A stretch of DNA of 64,000 nt. It comes from Brevundimonas diminuta 3F5N (lineage in GTDB: Bacteria; Pseudomonadota; Alphaproteobacteria; Caulobacterales; Caulobacteraceae). Both the position numbers and the translations under genes were made by a program. The stretch spans positions 43,912-107,911 of the forward strand of contig NZ_FUIE01000036.1 of assembly GCF_900163625.1 (NCBI RefSeq). Direction: 5' to 3'. Positions within the stretch are counted from its first letter, which is position 1. Each line of letters begins with the position of its first letter. Below the pieces are notes generated by a model, which worked only from the letters and a program-made list of their open reading frames with translations, did not search any database and was not told where the DNA came from. Positions 54,479 through 62,632 of this stretch are shown here, in pieces.

Positions 54479-55936
54479 ATGAAACCCGTATCCCTGCGCG
54501 CCCTTGCCCTGGCCGCCGCCCTCGCCGCGCCGCTGGCCGCCCTGCCCGTCCAAGCCGCCGAACTGTCGGCCCAGGACAAGCAGAGCCTGATCGCCACCGT
54601 CGACCGCAACCAGGCCGCCCTCGACCACGCCGCGCTGGAAATCTGGAAGTTCGCCGAGCTGGGCTATCAGGAGACCCAGAGCGCGGCGCTGCTCCAGGGC
54701 CAGCTGCGCGACGCCGGCTTCACCGTCACACCCGGCATCGCCAATGAGCCGACCGCATTCCTGGCCAGCTTCAAGACCGGCGAAGGCCCCGTGGTCGCTG
54801 TCCTGGCCGAGTACGACGCCCTGCCCGGCCTGTCCCAGACGCTCAGCCCGATCCAGGAATCCGCGGGCGGCCATGCGGGCCACGGCTGCGGCCACAACCT
54901 GTTCGGCGCCGCCTCCATCCACGCCGCCATCGCGGTCAAGGACTGGATGGTCGCCAACAACATCAAGGGCGAGCTGCGCGTCTACGGCACCCCGGCCGAA
55001 GAAGGCGGCTCGGGCAAGGTCTACATGGTCCGCGACGGCCTGTTCGACGATGTCGACGTGTCGCTGCACTGGCACCCCGGCAATGTGAACTCGGCCCGTC
55101 AGGGCGACACCATGGCCAATGTCTCGGGCAAGTTCCGCTTCTACGGCACGGCCTCCCACGCCGCCGCCGCGCCCGACAAGGGCCGCTCCGCCCTGGACGG
55201 CGTCGAGGCCATGAACGCCATGGTCAACCTGATGCGCGAACATGTGCCCGACCGCACCCGCATCCACTACGCCATCACCGACGGCGGCAAGGCGCCCAAC
55301 GTCGTCCCGGCCTACGCCGAGGCCTATTACTACGTCCGTCACAACAACCCGGAGATCGTCCGCGACGTGCTGGAGCGGGTAAAGCTGGCGGCCGACGGCG
55401 CAGCCCTGGGCACCGGCACCCGCGTCGAGTTCGAGGCCATCGGCGGCGTCTATTCCATGCTGCCGAACGAGGCCCTGATGCACGTCATGGACCGCAACCT
55501 GCGCCACGTCGGCGGCATCACCTGGACGGCCGAGGAAACCGCCCTGGCGTCGGAAATCCAGAAGACCCTGACCACCAAGCCGGACCTGGCCTCCGTCGGT
55601 CAAATCGAGGACGCCGTGATCGGCGGCGACTTCGGCGGCTCGACCGATGTGTCGGACGTGTCGTGGGTCACGCCGACGGTCGGCCTGTCGACAGCGACCT
55701 TCGTGCCGGGTTCTGCCGGTCACTCGTGGCAGAACGTGGTGGCGGCGGGCACGAGCATCGGCCTGAAGGGCGCTCATCTGGCGGCCAAGACCCTGGCCCT
55801 GACCACCGCCGAACTGTTCCAGAGCCCCGAAACGATCGAGGCCGCCAAGGCCGAGTTCGAGCGCCGTCGCGGCCCGAACTTCGAATACCGCGCCCTGCTG
55901 GGCGACCGCGCCCCGGCGCTGAACTACCGCGACTAA
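54479..55936 (+). CDS. exported M20D amidohydrolase (AbgB/hippurate hydrolase-like)
   Basis: A 485-residue protein with a signal peptide (about 1-26, ending VQAAE), so probably periplasmic. It has EIWKFAELGYQETQSAALL and the metal motif AGHGCGHNLFG of the M20D subgroup, YGTPAEEGGSGKV with the catalytic Glu pair, and HAAAAPDKGRSALDGV in the dimerisation domain. Relatives hydrolyse aminobenzoyl-glutamate, hippurate or N-acyl amino acids. I start at ATG 54479, with GAGGGAG upstream; the open frame reaches back into the receptor gene without meaning. It probably processes a ligand of the receptor upstream. Confidence 0.9.
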   Translation: MKPVSLRALALAAALAAPLAALPVQAAELSAQDKQSLIATVDRNQAALDHAALEIWKFAELGYQETQSAALLQGQLRDAGFTVTPGIANEPTAFLASFKTGEGPVVAVLAEYDALPGLSQTLSPIQESAGGHAGHGCGHNLFGAASIHAAIAVKDWMVANNIKGELRVYGTPAEEGGSGKVYMVRDGLFDDVDVSLHWHPGNVNSARQGDTMANVSGKFRFYGTASHAAAAPDKGRSALDGVEAMNAMVNLMREHVPDRTRIHYAITDGGKAPNVVPAYAEAYYYVRHNNPEIVRDVLERVKLAADGAALGTGTRVEFEAIGGVYSMLPNEALMHVMDRNLRHVGGITWTAEETALASEIQKTLTTKPDLASVGQIEDAVIGGDFGGSTDVSDVSWVTPTVGLSTATFVPGSAGHSWQNVVAAGTSIGLKGAHLAAKTLALTTAELFQSPETIEAAKAEFERRRGPNFEYRALLGDRAPALNYRD

Positions 55937-55950
55937 GGTCGCCGAGCCGG

Positions 55951-56054
55951 ACGGATGAGGGGTGCGAGGACACGGGCTGGCGACATCCGTTCAAGCGCCG
56001 CGCCGACACCCCTCATCCGGCCCTGACGGGCCACTTCTCACACAAGGAGAGAAA
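55951..56054. repeat. partial CTTCTCCCC-family intergenic repeat
   Basis: Has the two inner arms CGGATGAGGGG and CCCCTCATCCG in opposite orientation, plus a decayed right end (CTTCTCACACAAGGAGAG). The left terminal hairpin is absent. It fills the gap between two convergent genes. Confidence 0.68.
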
Positions 56055-56059
56055 GAAAC

Positions 56060-56392
56060 TCAGCTGCGCGTCTTGTCCCAGGTTCCGAACTCGTGGGCGA
56101 TGCAGCGGTCGATCAGCAGGCGCCAGACCGGCTCGGCGATGTCAGGCGACAGGCCGGCGGGCTGGGCCGCCTTCAGCACCTTTTCCACCACGTCGTCGAT
56201 GCGGGCCTGATCGAAGACGGCGTCGCGGTTCGGCTTGATGCGAGCGGCGGCGTCCATATAGCGCTGGCGCTCGGCCAGCAGGGTCACCAGGGCGCGGTCC
56301 AGGGCGTCCACGCCCTGACGCACGTCAGCCATGGTGGCGCAGTCTTCCGGGGCCTTGCGGTCGTCGATGGCGACGGCGGCAGGAGAGGTCAT
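56060..56392 (-). CDS. chorismate mutase-like protein (AroQ fold)
   Basis: A 110-residue cytoplasmic protein, largely helical, with VRQGVDALDRALVTLLAERQ, a Lys in ARIKPNRDAVFDQAR and VWRLLIDRCIAHE, in the order of AroQ-type chorismate mutases. Family members convert chorismate to prephenate; PchB-type members split isochorismate. The Arg/Lys pattern fits but I cannot tell the two activities apart. ATG 56392 is used; upstream ATGs lie in the previous gene. It starts 4 nt after the ferredoxin-NADP reductase stop, so both are probably on one mRNA, an uncommon pairing. Confidence 0.78.
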   Translation of the reverse strand: MTSPAAVAIDDRKAPEDCATMADVRQGVDALDRALVTLLAERQRYMDAAARIKPNRDAVFDQARIDDVVEKVLKAAQPAGLSPDIAEPVWRLLIDRCIAHEFGTWDKTRS

Positions 56393-56396
56393 CAGG

Positions 56397-57212
56397 TCAG
56401 CCGACAAAGGCGCGCTCCAGAACATAGTCGCCGGGTTCGGCGTTCGAGCCTTCTTTCAGGCCGTAGGATTCCAGCAGTTCGCCGGTCTCCTTGATCATGG
56501 CCATCGAGCCGCACAGCATGACGCGGTCGCTGTTGGGCGAGAAGCCGATGGGCAGTTGCAGGTCGGCGAAGACGTCGCCCGACTTGATGCGGTCGGTGAT
56601 GCGGCCCGGCGTCTCGAAGCGCTCGCGGGTCACGGTCGGATAATAGGTCAACTGAGCCTTGGCCTCGTCGCCGACCAGCGGATCGTCGTGGATCTCGTGG
56701 CTGAAGAAGTCGCGATAGGCCAGGTCGGCGACGTTGCGCACCGTGTGGCAGACGATGACCTGTTTGAAGCGGGAATAGGTTTCCGGATCGCGCGCGACCG
56801 ACAGCCAGGGCGCCAGGCCCGTGCCGGTGCCGATCAACCACAGACGCTCGCCGCCGGTCAGGGCGTCCAGAACCAGGGTGCCGGTCGGCTTCTTGCCCAT
56901 CAGGACGCTGTCGCCTGCGACGATCTTCTGCAGACGCGAGGTCAGGGGGCCGTCCTCGACCTTGATGGAGAAAAACTCCAGTTCCTCGGCCCAGAAGGGC
57001 GACGCGATCGAATAGGCACGCAGGATAGGCTTGCCGCCGTCTTCGCCGGGCAGGCCGATCATGACGAATTCGCCCGAGCGGAAGCGGAAATCCTCGGGCC
57101 GCTTCACGCCGAAGCTGAACAACTGGTCGTTCCAGTGGCGGACCCACAGGACTTCCAACTCATGAAACGGACTGGCCTTGACGGGCGGCGCGGAGAGGGA
57201 GGCGTCAGACAT
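56397..57212 (-). CDS. fpr: ferredoxin-NADP+ reductase
   Basis: A 271-residue FAD enzyme passing electrons between NADPH and ferredoxin or flavodoxin. It has the flavin motif ILRAYSIASPFW, GKKPTGTLVLDAL and the NADP segment LIGTGTGLAPWLS, and the C-terminal ERAFVG typical of bacterial subclass I Fpr proteins. Fpr serves oxidative stress and iron-sulfur repair in related bacteria. It is followed closely by the chorismate mutase-like gene and diverges from the DPP IV gene across a repeat-filled region. Confidence 0.93.
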   Translation of the reverse strand: MSDASLSAPPVKASPFHELEVLWVRHWNDQLFSFGVKRPEDFRFRSGEFVMIGLPGEDGGKPILRAYSIASPFWAEELEFFSIKVEDGPLTSRLQKIVAGDSVLMGKKPTGTLVLDALTGGERLWLIGTGTGLAPWLSVARDPETYSRFKQVIVCHTVRNVADLAYRDFFSHEIHDDPLVGDEAKAQLTYYPTVTRERFETPGRITDRIKSGDVFADLQLPIGFSPNSDRVMLCGSMAMIKETGELLESYGLKEGSNAEPGDYVLERAFVG

Positions 57213-57262
57213 GGCGACTACCTAGGCCGTCGCGGGCGGTTGCGAAAGGGTGGTGCGGCGAT

Positions 57263-57409
57263 CCTTCTCCCCTTGCGGGAGAAGGTGGCCCGCGCAGCGG
57301 GTCGGATGAGGGGTTTCTCCGCGGTCGAATGGAACGATGAGAATTCGATTGTAAAACCCCTCATCCGTCAGGCTTCGCCTGCCACCTTCTCCCACAAGGG
57401 GAGAAGGGA
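57263..57409. repeat. intergenic inverted repeat (CTTCTCCCC family) between divergent genes
   Basis: Ends read CCTTCTCCCCTTGCGGGAGA and, from the other strand, CCTTCTCCCCTTGTGGGAGA; inner arms are GGATGAGGGG/CCCCTCATCC. Unlike the other copies it lies between divergent genes (fpr and the DPP IV gene), close to both promoters, so it is not simply a terminator here. Confidence 0.82.
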
Positions 57410-57455
57410 GAAAGAAGGGATGACGACGTAAGATTCCGTCTCTAGCTTCACCGCC

Positions 57456-59738
57456 ATGCGCACTTTTCTTCTCGCTTCGACGATCCTGATGGCTGCGACC
57501 TCGGCCTTCGCCCAATCCTCGCCGCAGCCGGCGGCTCCGCCCGCCGCCACGGCGCCCGCGTCCTCGGTCCTGACGGTCGAGCGGGTGTTCGCCAATCCGT
57601 CGCTGGCCGGGCCGGTGGCCAAGGGCGTCAGCCTGTCGCCCGATGGCGAACTGGTCGCTTTCCTGCGCTCGCGCGAGGATGACGTGGACGTGCTGGATCT
57701 GTGGGCCGCGCCGGTGAAAGGCGGCGAGCCGTTCAAGCTGATCGACGCCCGCGCCCTGGTTCCCGACGCGGGCGAACTGTCCGAGGCCGAGAAGGCGCGG
57801 CGCGAGCGGATGCGGATTTCGCAGCGCGGCGTGGTCGAATATTCGTGGGACGAGCAGGGCCGCTATATCCTGGCGCCGCTGGAAGGCGACGTCTTCCTGG
57901 CCAATCGCGCTGACGGCTCGGTGCGGCGCCTGACCGAGACGGCGGCGGATGAGATCGACGCCAAGGTGTCGCCCAAGGGCGCCTTCGTCAGCTTCGTGCG
58001 CGATCAGAACCTGTTCCTGATCAACCTGGAGACGGGCGCCGAGCAGGCGATCACCACGGACGGCAAGGATCTGATCACCTGGGCCACGGCCGAGTTCATC
58101 GCCCAGGAGGAACTGGACCGCGACACCGGCTATTGGTGGAGCCCGAACGAACGCTACATCGCCCTGCAACGCACGGACGAGAGCACCGTCGACGTCATTC
58201 CGCGCCTGGACATCACGGGCGGCGGGGCCTCGGTCATCTCGCAACGCTATCCGCGCGCCGGACGGCCCAACGCCGTGGTCGAGCTGTATGTCCAGGACGT
58301 GCAGAGCGGCCAGCGAGTCAAAGTCGATCTGGGCGCCGATACCGACATCTATCTGGGCCGGGTGAACTGGGCGGCGGACGGTTCGGTCGCCTACGTCCAG
58401 CGCCTGTCGCGCGACCAGAAGCGGCTGGATCTGCTGAGCGTTGATCCGGCCACGGGCGCCAGCCGGGTTATCGCCAGTCAGACCTCGAACGCCTGGGTCA
58501 ATGTCACCCACGACTTCAAGGCGCTGAAGGACGGCAACTTCATCTGGTCCAGCGAGGAGAGCGGGTGGCGTCACCTGTATCTCTACAACAAGGACGGCCG
58601 TCGCCTGCGGGCGATCACGCGCGGCGACTATCCGGTGAAGTCGCTGGACGGCGTCAACCCGGAGACGGGCGAGGTCTTCTTCACCGCCTCCATGCGCGAC
58701 GGCCGAGAATATCCGATCGAGCAGCAACTGTTCCGCGCCAGCTACAAGCGGACGCTGAACCCGACGGAAGTCACCCCGCGCGGCGGCTGGTGGAGCGCCA
58801 AGGTCAACGGCACGGGCACGGCCTATGTCGGCAACTATACCGACGTGAACACCCCGGCGCAGTCGGCGCTCTATTCGATCAACGGCCAGCGCGTGCGCTG
58901 GATCGAGGAGAATAAGCTCCAGCCCGGCCACCCCTTCTGGCCCTATGCCGAGCGCCAGCAGAAGCCGACCTTTGGAACCCTTCAAAGCCACGGCGAGACC
59001 CTGGTCTGGCAGATGACCACGCCGCCGGGCTTTGATCCGTCGAAGCAGTATCCGGTGGTGATGCAGGTCTATGGCGGTCCTTCGGGGGGCGGGGTGAAGA
59101 ACGCCTGGCAGCCGGCGACGACGCAACTGCTGACCGAGGCGGGCTATATCGTCTTCCGCCTGGACAACCGGGGCGAGGGCGATCGTTCGGCGGCCTTCAA
59201 ACAGGCCCTCTATCTGAAGATGGGCCAGCCGGAGATCGCGGATCAGGTCATCGGCGCGGACTATCTGCGCTCGCTGCCCTATGTCGACGATAGCCGCATC
59301 GCCATGATGGGCTGGTCCTACGGCGGGTTCATGAGCCTGATGGCGCTGACCGAGCCGAAGATGGGTCTGGCTTCTGCTCTGGCGGGGGCGCCGCCGACAG
59401 AGTGGAGCCTGTACGACACCGCCTATACTGAGCGGTACATGTCGACGCCGCAGGGCAATGTGGCGGGGTATGCAGCCTCGGACGTGGTGAACCGGCTCGA
59501 CAATCTGACGGGGCGTCTGCTGCTGATGCACGGCATGGCCGACGACAACGTCATCTTCGAGAACACCACGCGGGTTCTGAACGCCCTTCAGGAAAAGAGC
59601 ATCCCCTTCGAGACCATGCTCTATCCGGGCCAGCGCCACGGCATCCGGGGCAATGATCGTCAGCTGCATCAGTGGCGGACCTATCTGGACTTCCTGGACC
59701 GCACCATCGGGACGCGGGCGGCCCAGAAAGCGGACTGA
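57456..59738 (+). CDS. exported dipeptidyl peptidase IV-family serine protease
   Basis: A 760-residue S9B peptidase removing N-terminal dipeptides. Signal peptide about 1-20 (ending SAFAQ). The N-terminal beta-propeller has AQEELDRDTGYWWSPNE, where the Glu pair binds the substrate amino terminus, the DPP IV signature. The C-terminal alpha/beta-hydrolase triad is Ser621 (GWSYGGF), Asp696 (HGMADDN) and His728 (GQRHG). It probably works in the periplasm with the other peptidases in the window. The short leader after the repeat at 57263 must contain its promoter. Confidence 0.94.
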   Translation: MRTFLLASTILMAATSAFAQSSPQPAAPPAATAPASSVLTVERVFANPSLAGPVAKGVSLSPDGELVAFLRSREDDVDVLDLWAAPVKGGEPFKLIDARALVPDAGELSEAEKARRERMRISQRGVVEYSWDEQGRYILAPLEGDVFLANRADGSVRRLTETAADEIDAKVSPKGAFVSFVRDQNLFLINLETGAEQAITTDGKDLITWATAEFIAQEELDRDTGYWWSPNERYIALQRTDESTVDVIPRLDITGGGASVISQRYPRAGRPNAVVELYVQDVQSGQRVKVDLGADTDIYLGRVNWAADGSVAYVQRLSRDQKRLDLLSVDPATGASRVIASQTSNAWVNVTHDFKALKDGNFIWSSEESGWRHLYLYNKDGRRLRAITRGDYPVKSLDGVNPETGEVFFTASMRDGREYPIEQQLFRASYKRTLNPTEVTPRGGWWSAKVNGTGTAYVGNYTDVNTPAQSALYSINGQRVRWIEENKLQPGHPFWPYAERQQKPTFGTLQSHGETLVWQMTTPPGFDPSKQYPVVMQVYGGPSGGGVKNAWQPATTQLLTEAGYIVFRLDNRGEGDRSAAFKQALYLKMGQPEIADQVIGADYLRSLPYVDDSRIAMMGWSYGGFMSLMALTEPKMGLASALAGAPPTEWSLYDTAYTERYMSTPQGNVAGYAASDVVNRLDNLTGRLLLMHGMADDNVIFENTTRVLNALQEKSIPFETMLYPGQRHGIRGNDRQLHQWRTYLDFLDRTIGTRAAQKAD

Positions 59739-59789
59739 GGCGACCACTGATCCGGCGGAACCCGGCCCTGCGGCCGCCGTTCCGCCGGA

Positions 59790-60203
59790 ATGGAAAAGCT
59801 GTTCAATCATCTGGCGAACGCGACGGCCAAGCTGGCGGGGCGGCCGTGGACCTTCATCGTCTGCGTGGCGGTGGTGCTGGTCTGGGCCGTGACCGGACCG
59901 GTGTTCAGTTTCAGCGAGACGTGGCAACTGGTGATCAACACCGGCACGACCATCGTCACCTTCCTGATGGTGTTCCTGATCCAGAACACCCAGAACCGCG
60001 ACGCCGCCGCCATGCACGCCAAGATGGACGAGCTGATCTATGCGGTGAAGAAGGCCGACGCGGGCTTTATCGGCATCGAGCATCTGACCGACAAGGAGTT
60101 GGCGGTCATCCTGCAGGAGGTCGAGCGGCGCGGGCGCGACATCCATGCCGGGCGGCCCGCGCGGGCAGTTAGAAGCCGCCCCGCGTCACGCGCCGAGGCC
60201 TAA
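59790..60203 (+). CDS. small membrane protein, low-affinity iron permease family
   Basis: A 137-residue protein with two membrane spans (about 20-42 and 48-66) and a conserved LVINTGTTIVTFLMVFLIQNTQNRD block, matching the low-affinity iron permease family. Most bacterial members are uncharacterised; iron transport is not proven. The second half is a cytoplasmic helical segment (KMDELIYAVKKA). It starts 51 nt after the DPP IV stop, with only a weak GGA before the ATG. The basic tail (ARAVRSRPASRAEA) looks unstructured. Confidence 0.82.
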   Translation: MEKLFNHLANATAKLAGRPWTFIVCVAVVLVWAVTGPVFSFSETWQLVINTGTTIVTFLMVFLIQNTQNRDAAAMHAKMDELIYAVKKADAGFIGIEHLTDKELAVILQEVERRGRDIHAGRPARAVRSRPASRAEA

Positions 60204-60506
60204 CGAGGCGCCGAAAAAACAGAGTCCAATTCGTCTGAATCGTCTGAAATCTCTCCGCGCCGCTGGTGGATCGCACATCATGGCGAACGGACGAGAGGCG
60301 GCGGACTGATCGCGGTAAGACACGCGCAATCGCCATGTTTTACCGGTATTGCAGCGGTGCGATAGGCGACGTTCGATCATTCTCCCCTTGCGGAAGAAGG
60401 TGTCTACGCCACAGGAAAAAGGGGCTGCAGGACACGTCGTCCAGCAACCCCTCATCCGTTCGACTTCGCCGTCCACTTTTTCCCGCAAGGGGCAAAGGGC
60501 GCGGCT
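60204..60506. other. repeat-bearing intergenic region between convergent genes
   Basis: 303 bp without a gene. It holds a perfect tandem 9-bp repeat TCGTCTGAA x2 at 60231-60248, a weak inverted pair GGTAAGAC/GTTTTACC around 60313-60341, and a degraded CTTCTCCCC-family element at 60380-60498. Confidence 0.6.
60380..60498. repeat. degraded CTTCTCCCC-family intergenic repeat
   Basis: Left end TTCTCCCCTTGCGGAAGAAGG and right end CTTTTTCCCGCAAGGGG are recognisable as opposing family ends, with one inner arm CCCCTCATCCG kept. It lies between convergent genes. Confidence 0.65.
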
Positions 60507-60860
60507 TCAGCCCTTCAGGCTCTTCAGCGCCAGTTCGTGACGATAGGCCGCCACATCCGCCAAGGCCGCGTCCAGCGCCGTGCGAACCCGCTCCAGCCCG
60601 GCGGGCGCAGAAGCCTGTTCGCCGAACTCAACCTCTTCACAGACCTGAGCCAGGGTCTTGGCCCCGATACCCGCCCCGGCGCCGCGGATGGTGTGAACGG
60701 CGTCGCGCCAGCCTTCGCTGGACGCGTCCAGCATGGCCGACCACATGCGGGCCTGTTCGACGAACAGGCCCAGCACTTCTTCCGTCACATCATCCATGCC
60801 CGCCGTCATGGCTTCGAGGACGGTGAAATCCACCGCCCCCGACAGGTCGCGCCTGGCCAT
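60507..60860 (-). CDS. Hpt (histidine phosphotransfer) domain protein
   Basis: A 117-residue four-helix protein consisting of little more than an Hpt domain. The phospho-acceptor is His56 in RDAVHTIRGAGAGIGAKTL, the variant of the HxxKG(S/A)A motif with Arg for Lys. Such proteins pass phosphate between receiver domains in phosphorelays. Its ATG overlaps the stop of the APC permease by one base, so the two are translationally coupled, an odd pairing. No histidine kinase or receiver protein is adjacent, so its partners are unknown. Confidence 0.82.
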   Translation of the reverse strand: MARRDLSGAVDFTVLEAMTAGMDDVTEEVLGLFVEQARMWSAMLDASSEGWRDAVHTIRGAGAGIGAKTLAQVCEEVEFGEQASAPAGLERVRTALDAALADVAAYRHELALKSLKG

Positions 60861-62275
60861 CAGGCCTCGGCCTCTTCACCCTTGGCCAGGCGCGAGTTGC
60901 GCGACGACCACAGCAGGTAGAGCGCCAGACCAAACAGGTTCCACAGCAGGAAGTAGAGCTGCGTCGAGGTCTTCAGGCTGAAGAAGAAGATGATGCAGCC
61001 GACGATGGCGATGCCGCCGACCAGCCACCACAGCGGCGCCTTGAACTTGCGCTCGCGGTTCGGTTCGCGCACGCGCAGCACGATCAGGCTGACGCCCACG
61101 GCCATGAAGGCCATCAAGGTGCCGGCGTTGGCCAGCGACGCCAGTTCGTCCAGACGCATGATGCCGGCCAGGAAGGCGACGACGACGGCGGTGAACACCG
61201 TCACCACAGCCGGAACGCCGCGCTTCGAGATCTTGGCGAGGCGGTTGGGCAGCAGGCCGTCGCGCGACATGCCCAGGAAGATGCGGCTCTGGCCGAACAG
61301 GAAGGCCAGCAGCACGGTCGGCAGGGCGATCACGGCGGCGGCGGCGATCCACTGGGCGGCGACGCCCTGGCCCAGACCACGCATGATGTGCGCCAGCGGC
61401 TCGGGGCTGTCGGCGAAGCTGGCGACCGGAGCGGCGCCGATCGCCGCGGCGGCGACGGCGATATACAGAACGGTGCAGACCACCATCGAGCCGACGATGC
61501 CGATGGCCAGGTCGCGCTCAGGCTTCTTGGTCTCCTCGGCCGCCGTGGCGATGGCGTCGAAGCCGTAGAAGGCGAAGAAGATGATGGCCGCCGCCGCCAT
61601 GACCCCCGTCTGTACGAAGGGCGCGCCGAAGCCGTGCGGCATGAAGGGGGTGAAGTTGGCCGTATCGAAGTGCGGCATGGCGATGGCCACGAACACCACC
61701 AGGGCGGCGATCTTCACGAACACCAGGATGGCGTTCAGCGTCGCGCTTTCCTTCGTGCCCAGCAGCAGCAGGCCGGTCACGATGGCGATGATGAAGATGG
61801 CCGGCAGGTTGATCAGCCCGCCCTCGACATGCGGCCCCACGGTCAGGGCGAACGGCAGGTCGATGCCCAGTCCCGCCAGGAAGGGCACGGCGTAGCCGGA
61901 CCAGCCGACGGCGACCGTCGACACGACCAGCGAATATTCCAGGATCAGGCTCCAACCCACGACCCAGGCGAAAATCTCGCCCAGCGCGGCGTAGGAATAG
62001 GTATAGGCGCTGCCCGAGGCGGGCATGATCGTCGAAAGTTCAGCGTAGGCCAGGGCGGCGCAGGCGCACACTAGGCCGGCCAGGGCGAAGCTGATCAGCA
62101 CCGCAGGGCCCGCCAGACCCGCCCCGACCCCGATCAGGGTCAGGATGCCAGTGCCGACGATGGCGCCGACGCCCAGGGCCATAAGGTGCGGCCAACCCAG
62201 GGTTTTCTTGAGCCCCGGCCCCGAATGCGGGGCCAGCATCGCGTCGATCGAGCGACGACGGTTCCAGAACGCCAT
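60860..62275 (-). CDS. APC-superfamily amino acid permease (second paralogue)
   Basis: A 471-residue inner-membrane transporter with about 12 spans. The first span reads ALGVGAIVGTGILTLIGVGA, nearly identical to the permease at 28962, and the loop EETKKPERDLAIGIVGSM is also shared. ATG 62275 (MAFWNRRRSIDAM) is used because GGGGGAG lies upstream; the frame extends to 62362 without support. It is coupled to the Hpt gene. Cationic amino acid transport is likely from family similarity, but the substrate cannot be read. Confidence 0.9.
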   Translation of the reverse strand: MAFWNRRRSIDAMLAPHSGPGLKKTLGWPHLMALGVGAIVGTGILTLIGVGAGLAGPAVLISFALAGLVCACAALAYAELSTIMPASGSAYTYSYAALGEIFAWVVGWSLILEYSLVVSTVAVGWSGYAVPFLAGLGIDLPFALTVGPHVEGGLINLPAIFIIAIVTGLLLLGTKESATLNAILVFVKIAALVVFVAIAMPHFDTANFTPFMPHGFGAPFVQTGVMAAAAIIFFAFYGFDAIATAAEETKKPERDLAIGIVGSMVVCTVLYIAVAAAAIGAAPVASFADSPEPLAHIMRGLGQGVAAQWIAAAAVIALPTVLLAFLFGQSRIFLGMSRDGLLPNRLAKISKRGVPAVVTVFTAVVVAFLAGIMRLDELASLANAGTLMAFMAVGVSLIVLRVREPNRERKFKAPLWWLVGGIAIVGCIIFFFSLKTSTQLYFLLWNLFGLALYLLWSSRNSRLAKGEEAEA

Positions 62276-62471
62276 AATCTTTACTCCCCCTCGCCGCGTC
62301 TTTTCGGCGGCTGATTCAAGGCGCGACCTTAGCGCGCGATGCAATCGCGATAAAAGATGCATTTGACGCTTGCACCCGACACCGGTCCTGAGTAATAGGA
62401 GCGCCCTTCGCCGAGGCCATCAACGCCGCCGCGAAGGACCGGCGCCACACCAAGGGCGCAGACGACGGTAC

Positions 62472-62547
<76 letters not shown>

Positions 62548-62632
62548 TCGTCTCATTTCTTTGCATCGTTGGATGGTTGTCGCTTCGGCGCGAAACCGTC
62601 CTGCCGCGTCCGGTTTCTGCTAGAAGACGCGC

